A stretch of DNA of 64,000 nt from Pachyseris speciosa (taxonomy: Eukaryota; Cnidaria; Anthozoa; Scleractinia; Pachyseridae): positions 792,501 through 856,500 of the forward strand of contig JAEMWC010000133.1 of the NCBI GenBank assembly GCA_016490735.1. Reading direction: 5' to 3'. The notes beneath the pieces are model-generated. The model was not told where the DNA came from and searched no databases. It saw only the letters and a program-made list of their open reading frames with translations. The translations under genes and the position numbers were made by a program. Below are positions 10,100-23,965 of this stretch, in pieces. Within the stretch, counting starts at the first letter, position 1. Each line of letters starts with the position of its first letter.

Positions 10100-12450
10100 A
10101 CGTGCACAAGTCAACTTTGTTTACGCACTCAAAATTAAATACGAAAAGTAACCGCTACGAGCTAAAGCGGTTTATTTATAGCCGATAATAATCTGGGCTC
10201 TCCGCAGGTTTGGATGCGCACGAGGTTTTTGACCACACTGCGCGGAAAAGGCGAGCGACACCATGAGCCAACTGCGATAGCGTCACACGAACACGTTACG
10301 TCAGAAGTTTTTAAGGGACAAATTACAAGCGCAAAAGAGTAAAATAAATTGCGAATCATCGAGATCAATTCCTGTAAAAACAACGGTCACAATAATAAAC
10401 CAATTTTAAAGATTTAAAACCAAAACGTTGCAATTTTGTCTGGTGCAGATTAGTAAGAATGCTAATAAATTTGTGTACATAAAATTCCTCGCTATATTTA
10501 GTTTACGATTATTCCAGCCCTCGCAAGGAATTCGGTATTTTAATCTTTTTCACCACAACACAGACAGCTTATTGCGAGTTTATGATAAGAACAGAATTAC
10601 TGCGCATTTGTATGCATAGAATTTCAGCCCTGCGGGTAAAAGCGACATTTATACGTAATCACCCTCAGTTTCAAAAATGAAACGAAGAAAGAAAGAAACT
10701 AATTTTAAATTTTAGCTGAAATGCTAGCCAAAAGATATCCTAACCTAAATCCTCTTTCACTAAATCCTCTTTCGCTAGATAATCGAGAAAACTGTAACAT
10801 TTATTCTTGCGTTAAAAAGGAAATTTAACTCTGTATGGTCCTGTATCAAGTGGGCTGCAACATAACGATTGCTGCAGGGCCAGGGAACTCTCTCACACTA
10901 TTGTAAACATTTTTTCGTCTCCTCGAGGATCGCGTTTATTCGCGTTGACATTTCTATGAAGAAAGTTATTCCGAACATGAAAAGACTTCGGTAGTCTGTT
11001 GAGAGGTGTCATCAACTGAGATATGAAAGAGTTATAGGCCCTTACCTGAAGTGCCAAATCAAGATTGCTTTGTTTTTTGACTCACGGCAACGAAGAAGTG
11101 ACAAATTCATGTAAAACTAACCATCGCATACTGCCGACACAAAAATAATTTGTGAAAACCTTTTTATGAGAACATTGAGGCTCAGATAAGCCATATTTTC
11201 AATTTGTTATCCGCTAGACTAAGAATTGGTAGTAGTCTTTGTTATTTTTAATTTTCTGTCATCTTATTTCTGATGTAAATGTTTGTCTGAAGTCCTGAAT
11301 TGAGCAAAAACTGCTATACCTCACATACGGATACTGCATACAGTAACGCAAGCAGTTTAACCCTCTAAAAAGTTGTGAGGTAGACTATTAAATACTATCG
11401 CTTACTTAACGAGACTACAGTACTTTTTTTTTAGCTAGTTTACAGTTGCTTTGTTGTCCATATTGGAACGGCGTTGCCATGTGAACTGTGACAATTTCCC
11501 GTAGACTCGATAGGAATTCGAAGAAGCTCATGGGAAGTCGAACTGCAAGGAAGCACTGCAGTAGCTAATTTTAGGACTCCCCGTTACTGACACAAAAATG
11601 CTAAGCAGCTTTTTCACTGACGGTTACAGATTAGGAAAACTCGCCAACAGATGATATTTGAATGCTTTCACGAAAAGATTTCGGTACCCAGAATAAAAAA
11701 GCTTTGATTGATCACTCAAGGGGTTATAATATTGATGCGGGCTGTTAATAAAACCTGTTGTGTATAAATTTACCAAAACTTGAAAAGACAGTCAATAACT
11801 AGATCACCAATTTCAGTTACTTCTAAAAGGATCGTCAATGTGCGTGGTGCAATTTCATGGTGATCGTGGCTCGGTTCTTTTTTAATTATCATTTATCATT
11901 ATAACAGTTTTTTTTAATGAGAAAGAAATCACGGTAAATCGTGGTAGAATTTACAGACCGTAGAGATCAGAAGAACTGGACTAAAAAAGCTTCAACGGCT
12001 GAAACACCCGCGGGATCTCTCACCTATCCCGTGAAAGCTACTCCTTTGGAGAGGGGGAAACGAAGCGATTACATTCTTTATTGGGTTAAATTGCTGTAAA
12101 GGTCCATCAACACCTTAAGAACAATAACAGAACTACAACCCTAAGAATTTTAATGTTAATTTTATTTCAGAGTCACGGTCATTTCAGTTTTATTGCTTCA
12201 ATGTCAAAACCACCTGATCCTACATAGGTGAATCAGTGGATGTCCAGAGATATATACTGAGAGGTCCAGTGAGAGTGCGCAGAGTGGGAAAGCCATCCTT
12301 ACAGCTGAGAAACGCACCAAAACCTACACGGGGCTACTGTGAAGTTGTTTCAAATGGCCTTTAATTGAAGAAGCTTCAGGCTACCCTTCAAAGAGCTAAC
12401 CGCGATTATTTGCAGAAGATTCAGCGCAGGTTTTCCGTTGTTGCTAAATA
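10100..12450. other. Non-coding stretch, nothing recognised
   Basis: AT-rich, no long open frames, no recognisable repeats. It includes the upstream flank of the WAP-VWC gene, so enhancers may be present but cannot be seen. Confidence 0.5.
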
Positions 12451-12460
12451 TACAGTTGAT

Positions 12461-12522
12461 ATGCCTTTATTCAAAGTTTGGAGTCCCGACAAAAGAGATC
12501 GGATGAGTTTTGGCGCACAAAG
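12461..12522 (+). CDS. Candidate first coding exon of an unassembled plus-strand gene
   Basis: ATG followed by 62 coding bases (MPLFKVWSPDKRDRMSFGAQ) and a strong donor, AAAG then GTAAGC, ending in phase 2. The peptide looks like the first strand of a folded domain; the N-terminus of a CIDE-N-type domain is one possibility, but I cannot extend it. No next exon in the required phase was found within 600 bases. It may be a real first exon with a distant partner, or chance. Confidence 0.25.
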
Positions 12523-13090
12523 GTAAGCGATTTTAGAAAAAAATATTCATTATGAGCGGGGAGCGTACCAAAATGCTTCATGCAGCGAGTGATTTACACT
12601 TGATTTTCCCTTTTTGAGGCCCCTACGGTGGAGCATTTGACCGTCTAAATTTTTCCAAAAAAGTCAAATTCCCGTGTGTTTGCCCCCCGGGGGGGGGATG
12701 AGGGGAGGGCGCTTTTGGAATTGACTGATACATTACGCCGTCTCAGTTTGTTCAAATTATTTTGAGTAATCCAAATTTGGAGAATCGAGAGTTCAAAGCC
12801 AACTGGCTGCCAGCTTTCACTGATACATTACGAATACAAAAGTTTGAAGACTTCAAAATACGATTGAATGAGCATGACTCAAACTATAAAGCGTTTGTTT
12901 CTTCACGCCTAATTTTATTGTGATTACATTACACATTCAGCTAATCAGTTTCTCTCTCAAGAGACCGGAAATTTGTTTGGCTCCATGCTGAACTGATCAA
13001 GTCCTCACCCGCCCACGGCCAACGATGAGATGAACTTGTTAATTTTGCGCGGCCTAACCGAATGTTTCTCCTTCGTTTCTGGCGACTCAG

Positions 13091-13122
13091 CTGATGACGA
13101 GGAAGAATTCCTATCACCATGG
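13091..13122 (+). CDS. Candidate 32-base internal exon
   Basis: A pyrimidine-rich tract ending CTCAG at 13090, then 32 bases, then GTAAGT at 13123. In phase 1 it reads DDEEEFLSPW. Both splice sites are good, but the phase does not fit the exon at 12461-12522 directly, so an intervening exon would be needed. Tentative. Confidence 0.2.
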
Positions 13123-13129
13123 GTAAGTT

Positions 13130-16100
13130 TGGTAATGGTTAAAATTTCTGAAACATATATAACAACCAATGACCAATTTAAAAGCTTTTACTCTAAATTC
13201 ACTAGCCATTTCAGAAGTCCTACTTCTAGTACTGTATTTTTTATGCTGATACGTATCAAGAAAACTGAAACTTAGTAAATAATTCGGCGTCAACTGCTGA
13301 AGAGATTTCGAGCAATCTAGATCAGACTACCAACGGGGTGATAATGGGTAATAATAAAATACTTATATACGCACTTTACGTTGTCAAGAATCAATAATTA
13401 CTTTATGTCACAAGATTAAGATATTTTCTGGACCCCAAGGAGTTATGAAGGTAATGGTGATTTATTTTGCACATTGAGAAAACATCTCGTCCAAGCCGGA
13501 GTCCCGTCTGCTCAAAGAAGATCTCATCCAGGATAAACAATAGTCAATTTGTGAAATGCGGCGCAGAACATGACATTTGGCAGGGCTCAGGTTTGGAGAT
13601 CAGTATGATCTGAGATTATGCATGCCATTTCAGTTTCCGCCCATTAGCTTGCTCGTTTAGTCTTAATGGGAGTCAAAAATGTGCTTGTTGAAAAATACGA
13701 TCCGTTGATTTTGTATCTTTAACTCCTGTTCAATTTCCGAGAAGCGTCAGAACAGCAACTCTTCACGTGCATCTGACATCTTGGCACGTGATGTTCCTCA
13801 GTTCTTCCAGCGATGCCCGTAGGAACAATGTCACAAATCAAAACAGTGGGTATACGCCATGTTAACAAACTCCTCTCTTCCAAGCTGTTCTTGGTTAATC
13901 CACCGTTACTATAAGCTCTAGCACAACAGTATAAAGTGCGGCTTCTATTCAACTATCCCAATGCACTTCATGTTCTAAGAAATATATTACTGACAGCGAT
14001 GGCAGGGAAACCGATGTACGAAAACCGACGGTATTTCAAGATTCCCAGGTTTTCACAAACCTTTAGTGTAGGCCCAGTTAAATTTTTGCCCTTATTTTGT
14101 TTCTCCGTCTTCCACATTTTTGTTGTCTTGCAGTTGTGTCATACTCGAAGTAAATGCTCTCTCGTGTTCGAAGCACATTCTATTAAGGTGGCTCGTTAAA
14201 GGTTTAAGCTCCAATGCGCGCGCGCAATGATTATCTAAGCAACCAGTTCACTCGAGAGCAAATACAAACTCATCCAAACAGCGCGAATAAGTCAACAATC
14301 ATGACGGGCCAAGCGTTCTTGGGGAAAAGCTCCGAGGCAGTAACGGTAAAGTATTTAAATGATAACATTTTCTCACGCTAATTTTTCAAACCTATCCTGC
14401 CATTAGAGCCTTTTATGAGATAATAAACCCCGAGCGGACGGGTAAATTATAATACTAGGAGAGAGACTTCTCGCAGTATACTAATGTTGTTTTTTGGTAT
14501 TTTAAAGTTCGTACAGTCAAACTATAAACTTTTCTGCTGGATTTTCTCAAATTTCTTTTGTCTTCACAGCCGCAAGGAGAAACGCGATACATCTACAGCC
14601 ACCTTTCGTTTTTGCTTTCTTTCTTTTTTTTCTTCTGAGCTTTAACTGTGACATTTTAGAATGTCTAAGAGATCTATTGGTAGCCTGACGACTATTTTAG
14701 ATAAATCCGTCAGACAAAAGAGGAAAAATTGCAGCTTAGCAGCTGGATCAATGCTTGCCAGTCCGAACTCGCAAAAGAGATGTTATCCCTAAACACAGGT
14801 ACTCACTAGATTTTCATGCTGACAAAACAAGAACAAAACGGGCCAGTACATGGAAGCAATATTATAGCGTGTGCGACTCAGTAACAATTAAAACTTCATC
14901 TGCCCTACCTTAACAGCTTGAATCGGCCACGCAAAATTTTCAGTTAGTTCGGATGGTAGTCAGCCTTGCCTTGTGATGTTGTGAATTCTGTTACATAAGG
15001 TCTGGTCACGTGCTCACGTGCTCACGTGTTATGCAACCAAATTCCTGGCAATTCGGCTCGACATTACTACTTACACGCACTAAGCCGATTAGCATACTAA
15101 CCTTGTAATTGGAGAAAATTTCCACCTATGTTTCTTTTCCCATTGCCTTCCTAAAAATAGAAAATACGGAGAAGCATTCATGCCTTGTACGCGGTCACCT
15201 GTTATGCTAGACAGGAAACCTTGGCGCGAGCCCCAAATACCACCCTCTCTGGTGCTGCCGGGTAATCGCGATATATTGCAGATGATTTTTCAGTCATTTA
15301 TCGTCGTGATTTGAAAACCGCAATATAAGCCTATGCCAAGAATGACAATTTAACACTTGATAAGTTTATTAAACAATTTAAACAATATGATAAGGAAATA
15401 ACTGGAAACTTTACACTTCCTTCATTTCACTTTGGGACACCCTCTCATCAGAGATAGAAAAGATAACATATTATACTTCCAAGAATACCAATTTTACCGG
15501 TTACTCCGCATGTAAACGTGCTCGACAAAAAAAAATAGTAAAAGCAGCAAAGCGAGAGACAGACAAACAGACCAGACATAAGAGGCTGAAGTTGTCTTCC
15601 GGCTGCCTCCAGTTGATCTTGGTTCTCTATTCACTGAGTCGGACATGCCAGGGCCGTTTACTGAGCACATCGGATCCAGTTATCCGCTTATCTATTACTA
15701 CATGGATCAACCGAAAACTACTACTAAATATGGTCAATTTTAGGAAAGAATCCGCCATCGAAAATGGGATGTTACAACTGGTTCAAAGTTTTCAAAGTCG
15801 ATTTTAAAACCTCGAAACATGAAAATGAAATTGTCTACCAAAAATAGGAAAGTTGACAAGAATGGCTGAAGTAACTGAAATATTTATTAAGATTGAATCG
15901 CTCAAACCTCCCTCGCTCCCCTTTTGTTCATTTGTTTAGTTCATAATATCGCATCACCAGCAATATTTGGCGGATTTAACTTTACAATTGTCTTTAATTA
16001 TTTTTCCAGTGTTGCATGGGGCTGTAGGGCTTGATAACATAATATTTGAAGTATTTTAAAAAGCTGCAACATTTTTGTGTGTGTTCCTTTTTCCTTCCGT

Positions 16101-17330
16101 ATCTCCAGATTGACTATAAAATAAAAACCGAAACTTGTCTTTTACCTTATATAGTCATTTATTGTAAATTGTTTAGAAAATTTTCTTTGCAAAAGAGCAG
16201 TGGAGTAAATTCCTTATACACCGATAAAGTCGTTTCTACACTTAACTTGCAAATTGCGCGAATTTTTTCTAAGCCGCACGCGGCCCTTCAGTGCATGTTT
16301 GAGCTAACGTCAGCTTAATTTATACCAGATGTAAGATCGAATGCTTACAGTTTGAAAATTTTTCAAAATATTTTTGTAAAGACTAATTTCCTGAAGATGG
16401 GGTTCATATGAATTACATCGTGGCAAAGTATGAGCCTACAGCCAAGCGATAGATTAGAGCAATATGCAACCAACGCATACAACTCGAGATAAAACTCTAG
16501 CCCAAAAGGGACCTCAAAACTGTAACAAAGGCATGCAGATCTGATATGCAGAACACTTAAAGAAGGCACTCTGAGGGAGATTTGCCTCATTTGCCTCACA
16601 CGGAGACTTGAACTCAACGCTCCATTGAAAAATTACTGAAGCCTTCAAATGAAACTACTCATCAATCTATTTGAAAGGTCAAAAAAATGCATTTGCGTCA
16701 ATTTTTGTTCAGAACTGTTATTATATTACACATAAACTCACATTAGAGTCGCCAGACCTTGCCAGCCAGGATTGGAAATACGCTTAAAACTAGAACATTA
16801 AAGTCGACCCGACTTTTTAGGTTATCCGGTTGTTGCTTGCTTTGTTTTGTTTTGCCAGTTATCAAAATGTCAGCCAAACTGATCTTCCCTCGCTGTTCAT
16901 TTGAAAGCTATCACACCATGCCCTTGACCCTCAAAACAATTATTACACTCAGCAGAGAGTGTAAGAGTGTTCTCAGTTAAGTAATCACTGGAAAGCAAGA
17001 AAAAGTTCACGATATACCGCCCTAGGCGTTCCTTGTTGGAATTCACAGGACACAATACCCATGCCAAAGGCGAGGCTCGTTAAAATGGCATAAAAAGATC
17101 AGCTCCGGTAGACCTCCCCAAAGAGATCAACATCGACGATTGAATTTTTGTGGCTCATTCTAATCTACAGGTCTTTATCGATAACAAAATCTTTTCACAT
17201 CAAAATGTATGAACAAGTTTCAGACTAAAGGTACAGCTAACAGACAAATAATTAGTCTGGTAATCAACACACGATGACCTAAGAACAGTAGAGAAGAGGA
17301 GGGTCTCAATTTCAAGATAACGGAGATTTC
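13130..17330. other. Mostly non-coding stretch
   Basis: No confident gene. A good acceptor (TTTCTTTTGTCTTCACAG at 14571) is followed by a short open stretch (PQGETRYIYSHLSF) that soon stops, and another acceptor-like site lies at 14131. These could be exons of the tentative plus-strand gene, but phases and domains do not settle it. Confidence 0.4.
15007..15028 (+). promoter_or_regulatory. Three CACGTG E-boxes at 8-base spacing
   Basis: CACGTG at 15007-15012, 15015-15020 and 15023-15028. CACGTG is the site of USF, MYC/MAX and MITF-type bHLH factors. No gene start is recognised within 2 kb, so function is unknown. Confidence 0.4.
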
Positions 17331-17339
17331 TTTGACCCT

Positions 17340-20300
17340 GAATTGTAGACAGCTGTGTCAGTAGACCTAGAATATTCTGCGACATGTTAGTTTAGCCTTT
17401 CGTCTTTCAGGTGTATCAAGATATTGAAACCGGCGGACAATTTTGAAAATGTTTGATCTTAAACTTGTACCGATACATGAAACTTGCGAACACTCTCATG
17501 CTTTTATTTTCGTAAAATGTTTGTGTGAAGTACCGTTTGTTTGAAATACATTTTGACAAGACCATTCAGATAAAAGCTACTGAGAGGCGCTAACTTTCCT
17601 GTGGTTCTGTTTATTACGCAATACAAGGTAGTTGGGACTCTGAGTACAATGTATGTGGATGAAATTCTTTAGTCTGACCTTTCAAATAAAAGCTATTGAA
17701 CATAGTCACTAGCTCTGGTACTGTTTATTTTGATTCACAAGGTGGTCTATGAATGTACAAGTCTAAATAAATTGCTGTTAGTTAAAAAGCAATGATTTCG
17801 ATGAATCGTGTTATCCTCGTCCATATACACTCCAAATATGAAGCACAAAATGTCTATTTCGCTCATTATAGGACTTTTCCGACTAAGAGACTTACTGGAG
17901 AAATACCATGTAAGCATTCAGCCAGCAGAATGCAAAAGTCAAATACAAATTCTTGGGGAATTGTCAAAAAGTTGCGTTTTGTTAGTAGGTCAATAGGTGA
18001 GGAGGCTTCATATCCGGTAATCAAATTGAGCTAATTTAAAAGCGCAAAACAATTAAATCAGAGTCTTCTAGCTGAGTCTTGAAGCATGCCTTTGAAAGAA
18101 AAACAAAATTATACGAAATAATACTCTTAATAATAGTAAGCGCAGAGATATTGTTGAAGTCGAAGCAAAACTGAAATCGAAAACTTTAAGTCGATCAGTA
18201 CTTAAAACTGCTTAAAAGACCCGCGTAAGATCTCTTCATCCTCAACTCTCAGATTTAGTAAATTCTTGTGGAATATAAGAGGCAAATGGCCAAATTATGC
18301 TCTCCACAGTGATACCTAATATGAAGCAATTGCAATGCAAACTATTTCTGAGTTTACGACGATGGGCACGTAACACTCAGAAAATGTAATTTTTCGCTGT
18401 AAATTTCTATTTGGCTAGAACGTAACGGAATCCAGATTATTCAATGATTATTACCACTTACGCATTTTGATGAAGTGCCGTGACTGCGTTGAACTTGTTA
18501 TGGAGTTCTGCTGTTTTAAAATATTATATCAAAATTAGCCGAACTACGAATACAAATGCCACCCAAAACGATCAAGAGTCGGTACCAAGGGATTATTGTC
18601 AGGCTCCTGTTATTGTGTAAGGCTGGTGGTCCTAGCTTGTAAGGACAAAATTCTTTTTTATTGATGAAGAGCGGTCCGTTCCGAGCATAAATGGTAAATT
18701 TGATGCTATTGCGAATGGCCTCAAGGATCTCGGACAGTTTTCCATCAAGTACGCTTGAGACTTCGGTTAATTACTTTTCCAAGTACCCATGCTTTTACAC
18801 GAACACTTAGATTCAGCATAGCTGCGATGCAAGACATTGGCCATACGGCTGAGAGGCGCTGGTATGAGAAAAGGTTTGCTCTTGGTTTCGGAACAAAGAA
18901 CCTTTTCCTAAGTTCCAAAGGAGGACTCGTTACTTCAGTATGACAGTGCTCGTTTAGGGGAAGGCCAAAAGTCTACTTATTCTAATATCTTTACCTCCTC
19001 AAAAGAAATGCCCATGTTTTACAAAGTAGATTTTTCTCAGACTTCAAAACGTAATATTGACTGGTGATCAACCGTCGATCAAGGACCTCGCAGACGCTAA
19101 TGTGATGGGTACCTCCCGATATACGTATAATTGGGTGCCACTACATGATGTAGCTGTCGACAATTGCAACAACCGCTGTTCATGTATTCAGGAAAAGTGT
19201 TTTGCAATTTCAAAATTTACTGTGAGAGATGTTGAACAACAAACAAAGCTAGCAAAATCTTAGATTGCATTCAGGAATGTTAACTCTCTCGGCGATCTCC
19301 TCTTCATACTAATAAGTTTCAACAAAAGCTTTTTTCTCGGCACGCTGTTTTCATGCAAACCCAACATCGCTTTGGGAAAAGGGCGGGGTTGGACTGGTCG
19401 GCATTATTGGGCGAAGTGTCTCAGAACGTATGATGCGCCTGCACTTCAATGTAATGCTTTCCATTTGAGTTGGTTCCAGACTGGGCGTCTCGACAACGTT
19501 CTGGTAATTACTTTCTGTCATCCACTGCTGTTCCATTTCCTTTCGTTATCACCAAAACACTAGTAAGTCCTGGTGTATTGCCATGATCTCGTAAACTATT
19601 TCCTTATAAGGAACTGTTTACCAAAACCACCGGTTTGATATCCTCACTTTCGCCCTTTTATCAAGTCAGATCACGCAAACCTAACGACGAAAATAAACTA
19701 TAATCGACGCAATGTGTGCGTGTGCAACAAGACAAATAAAATAGAACTTCACAATTTTATTAAAAGATTATACGCTTACTCATAAGCTGTCTGACGACTA
19801 TAAAAACACAGGGCACTGCTACTGGAAAATAAAAACGTCTAGTTCTTTTAAGCAGTTTAATCTGGAAACTGGTGAAAATCTTCATTTCATTTCTGGGTTC
19901 TATTAAAGCTAAGCGCAGGTCAAGACCCAGCAAACAAAAAGATAAAAAATGTTTAGCAGGATAACTCCTTGAACTTTGTGTATGATGTTTCACACGTACT
20001 CCGCGGAACACTAGTTTCCATTGTCTATAGGCTGACTGAAAACGATTCCCGTTAATTGCGGCAAAGTAAGGAAGAAACATCATCACTCGACGACTTTCGA
20101 AGCGGTACAGTATGGGTGGGAAGATAGAAGAAGGGACGGGGAGCCGTGATGGATGAATTAATTATTCAATTTAAATTCATGGACTTGATATCGTCTGCTT
20201 CAGGGTCTGTATTATTTTTAGCTGTTTCGGGCTTTCATTAATTAGCCATGCACAAGAATGACAGGAACCCCAGCTTGTGAGATTTTAATTACGGTAGAAA

Positions 20301-23300
20301 GAAAGATTTCTACTGATTGTTGTATACCAGAAATGAGTGGTGGGGGGGGGGGGGGGGGGACAGTTACGAGCCCTTGCGGAACATATCTTTGTGAAATTCA
20401 TTAGAATTCTCCCCCCCCCCCCCACCCTTTCCCCGCCTTTCCCCCGCAATTTCGCCTTCTACTTTCAGATATGAATTCTAACCAAGTTCGTAACACAAAT
20501 CGAGGCTCAGCCGAAGAACCTCGGCGCCCGTTCCGGCTTTAACAACAACTCAAAGCTTCAGGCAGTTTTTCTTAAACCAGAAACATTTTTTTCTTTGCCT
20601 AATCACTTTATGAATTAATATACTTGTACTAAACGGTATATAATTTAATTACCCTTTCATCTCTCCGATTCAGACCTGTATTTGTAGCTAAGTCACGTAT
20701 GAAAGTGGTTGTTTTCTAACTTTTGAAGTCGTGGGCTCTATTCTCGTAAGCTATGTAGGTGCCATAATGGTTTTGGAAAGCACGGTTTCGATGCTGTTAT
20801 AGGGTACAACAGCTAGAACGCTTTGATGTGCTGACTTTTTTTTTTCTTTTAAGGGAACTGATAGCGGAATGGAGAATTAAGCCTGAGATAGAAATCAGGT
20901 CTGATTTGAGCAGGTAAAGTATCTGGAATGTCTAATCTGTAATAAGCTGCCAAATATAGCCAGGGGTAAGAGTTCCACACTGCTAGCGTCACTGCATATC
21001 CCGACCACAAGATTTACCCACCACTTTTCTCAGGGCTCAGTGTTGAGCCCTAAATAAAATTTTTATCATGAAATATTTTTCGATGGATGTTTATTTTCTT
21101 GCGAAATTAATATGACTATTAATTTCCATCGGGTTGTGAACTTTCGATTGAAATGGATAATCTTGACGTAAACTAATCAGGAAATGAACGGCGTGAAGCG
21201 AAACCGCAGCCTCATAAATAAACTAACTCACGCAAAGTAAACATTTATAACAAGTGAGATCCGTGAAGGAATGTCAGTGTAATTGAAGAAAAAGAAAATG
21301 AATTTGTTTTGTAAAATATTAGCTTTTGCCAGCAGCTCCATAGAGGTGTTCAAATGGTTTCCCTTTGAATTTCATCCAAAATCTCATACCACTCCTCATT
21401 TTGTACGGACAGCATTACGAAAAGTTAATAGCACTTTCAAAAACTGTTTACATGACTTGTAGTTATTGTCAATGTCCACACTCTAGAAGTTTCGCTTTAA
21501 ACCGCCTTGTGCAGTATTGGAATTAAGCAGAAGCAGAGGGAAGTATTGCAGCTGCTTCAGTTTTTAATCGGAGCACGTTATTGCAAGTTTTGAAGAACAT
21601 GGGTCAGACTCAGTGGAGACTATTTACCGGACCTTACTGAAGGGCTAAGTTGCCATAAGCCGAACACTGTCTACAGAAAACACTGGAAACAAAAACACTG
21701 AAATGTCTTCAGCGACAGCTGCCCACGAGGCGAATAACAGTTATAGCTGCAGTGCATTTAGTTTTATATTGATTCAGAAAGCGAGGTTTTCTTTCTTTTC
21801 TTTTCTTTTGTTTCTTTTGTTTTTTTGTCTTTTTGTCTTGTCTTTATCTCGGAAAACACCGACTCCTTTGGTGGAGCTGGTTAATAAGACCGTAACGGGC
21901 ACTTGCAAACAACACGCCGGCAAAAGTGAGTGTATTAGACGTTAATTAGAATTCCCATATCGTTTGAGTGCCTTTAAGATGAATGTTTGTGAAAAACGCA
22001 AAAAAAATAATAAGGAAAGGTTGAGCTGTAAATTGTAGTGATGAGAATTAGCACATTCATGAATTGCAGATGAATTCATCAAAGCTTGCTGGTTCTTGCA
22101 TGCCAAATTAGTTGAAAACAACAGGTATTGGAGAGATTAAGAAACGCATTCACGGACTGACGGAAGGCTTGCAGATCTGAGAAAACATTCGATTCCAAAA
22201 CCTCGAGTTTCTGAACACAACTCAACCCGCCGAGAAGCCAGAGAGGAATAAGCGACACTGATGTTCCACCGGTGTTCCACACAGGCTGCCTTTGCAAAAA
22301 TCAGACAGGCCAAAAGCCTTGCTTCTGCCTGTATCTACTCTAAATACACAGTGGACTAAACCAGCTTACGTACAATTTACCTCTCTCCAAATTCAGTTCC
22401 TTTTCTGAGGCACGAAGTAACACCACTGTGGACAGCCAGGTGCGAACTGAGCTGAAAGCCTTGAAGGAAATAAGCTATAATTCTGACTTATTTTTTAAGT
22501 GAGGTTGACGTAAAATACCGCCGATTACACGACAAAGCTGGCCTTATCCAATTAGATAGCAAGTTTATTTTAGATGAGCCGTAGTTAAACAGGGAAATCC
22601 GTCGCAAGTATGTACTTGTCATGCACACGCAGGGTCAATAGAATGACATTAAAACAACAAACACAAACCCTTGTTTTTCAAATTATTTTTCCTGAGTGTC
22701 CAACTGACGCAGTGACATCTATCATTTTGTTAAAACAGGGACGTATCTCACGTTTTCATATGGCGCGGGGCTAAAAGATTGACCAGAAAAAAGTGAGAAT
22801 ATATTAATGTACAGCAAGAAGGCCCTCTTCCGGAGAGTGTGGAAAGAAAAATAAAAGAAAATGGCCGGCCTCCCCCTCGAGGGAGTGTGTGTGGTAGGAG
22901 GGGGAGGGGGGAGGGGGGCAATAGGTTTGTCGTGCACGATATTTCTTTCCATTGACAATATTTTCCTAGACTGCTGGCACCATAGCGCTGTGAACTCAGC
23001 GCGGTGATAATGAGACTGGGACGAAGAGAAAAACGCATCCAGAACTAGGTACGTCTTGTGGCAGTCTAATATTTTACTCATGAGGTAAACTAAGCGACAG
23101 TAACAACACGAAAAAGCTCCTCACTTTTATTAGCATGCTTCTTATTAAAGTTTTTTGAAAAGTTAGTATGAACAAATAGCCGGTTAAACTTTGGTGACTG
23201 TTTCGAATTCCTTTATTCATGCGACCTTAAAGTTATTGCCGCGGCCTTGGAAGGCCGGGGTCGATAAAATTTCAAACAGAGAACGAACATTTAGCTCCAT

Positions 23301-23965
23301 GACTCCTGGCGCCTCCTTTCTCAGGGAGATTAGGGTTACATCCGTTCGCGAAGGTAAAAAAAACGAAGAAAAACAGGCAAGAAAAATCCGGAAATTCCGG
23401 TTGGGATGTGAATGGTTAGGCTATTTTGGTTTGTCCGGGTTCTGGAAAATTACCAAAATTTCAGTCAAGTCTCCAAATGAAGCCCAAACTTCCCGAAGTA
23501 TCCGAACGGTAAATGTGTCGATCGATCCCATTTAGTTCGGCCAATACTGGACTCCCTCTAATGTTCACAGCCATCACCAGCATTTGCAAGTCCAGAGCTT
23601 TACTTTCCATCTGCGAAAAACCCTGGACCCACCCGTTGCCTCAGCTAAAACGAAAACAGCCTTGCTGTCTCATCCGGGGACTTGGTCCACATCCGGGAGA
23701 CTTGGTGGGTGCATTAACCGTGCATGAGAAATAAAGATGTGGTTGGCAACGTGGGAATGAAGCCCTGTCTACAATGTCCGTGGTCGCAGGTTTGGAATGG
23801 CCGTCTGCGCGTGCGTGAGTGTTACGTTTTCTATTTTTGGTTATCGTTTACTGCAGTATAAACGTGTGAAAGAATAAACGACTCAGATAAGTCCTCGGGT
23901 CCTATAATGCATTTATTTTCTTTCCAAAGATGATGCCACTTTTAAACTCCTTTTACCAGCCAGAC
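17340..23965 (+). repeat. Tandem segmental duplication, copy A
   Basis: About 6.6 kb that recurs in the same order and orientation at 24535-33110. Anchors include GACATGTTAG..TTAGCCTTTCG at 17385 versus 24539, the GAGAGGCGCTGG block at 18850 versus 26285, the CGAAGAACCTCGGCGCCCGT block at 20513 versus 28671, the paired GATCCGTGAAGGAATGTCAG blocks at 21258 and 30064, and GAATAAACGACTCAGATAAG at 23872 versus 33040. No convincing gene is visible: short open stretches are not shared as intact frames between the copies. This copy holds a G-run at 20341-20359 and a facing C-run at 20411-20423. Confidence 0.85.

Noticed and set aside
17808..18034. Short open frames conserved between the two duplication copies
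   Set aside because: One frame (IIGLFRLR...IQPAEC) is similar in copy B for about 40 codons but ends at different stops and has no splice or start support; likely shared ancestry only.
22079..22297. Paired minus-strand frames (SLIP.WL..GLSC) in copies A and B
   Set aside because: Similarity reflects the duplication; the frames diverge and lack domain or splice evidence.
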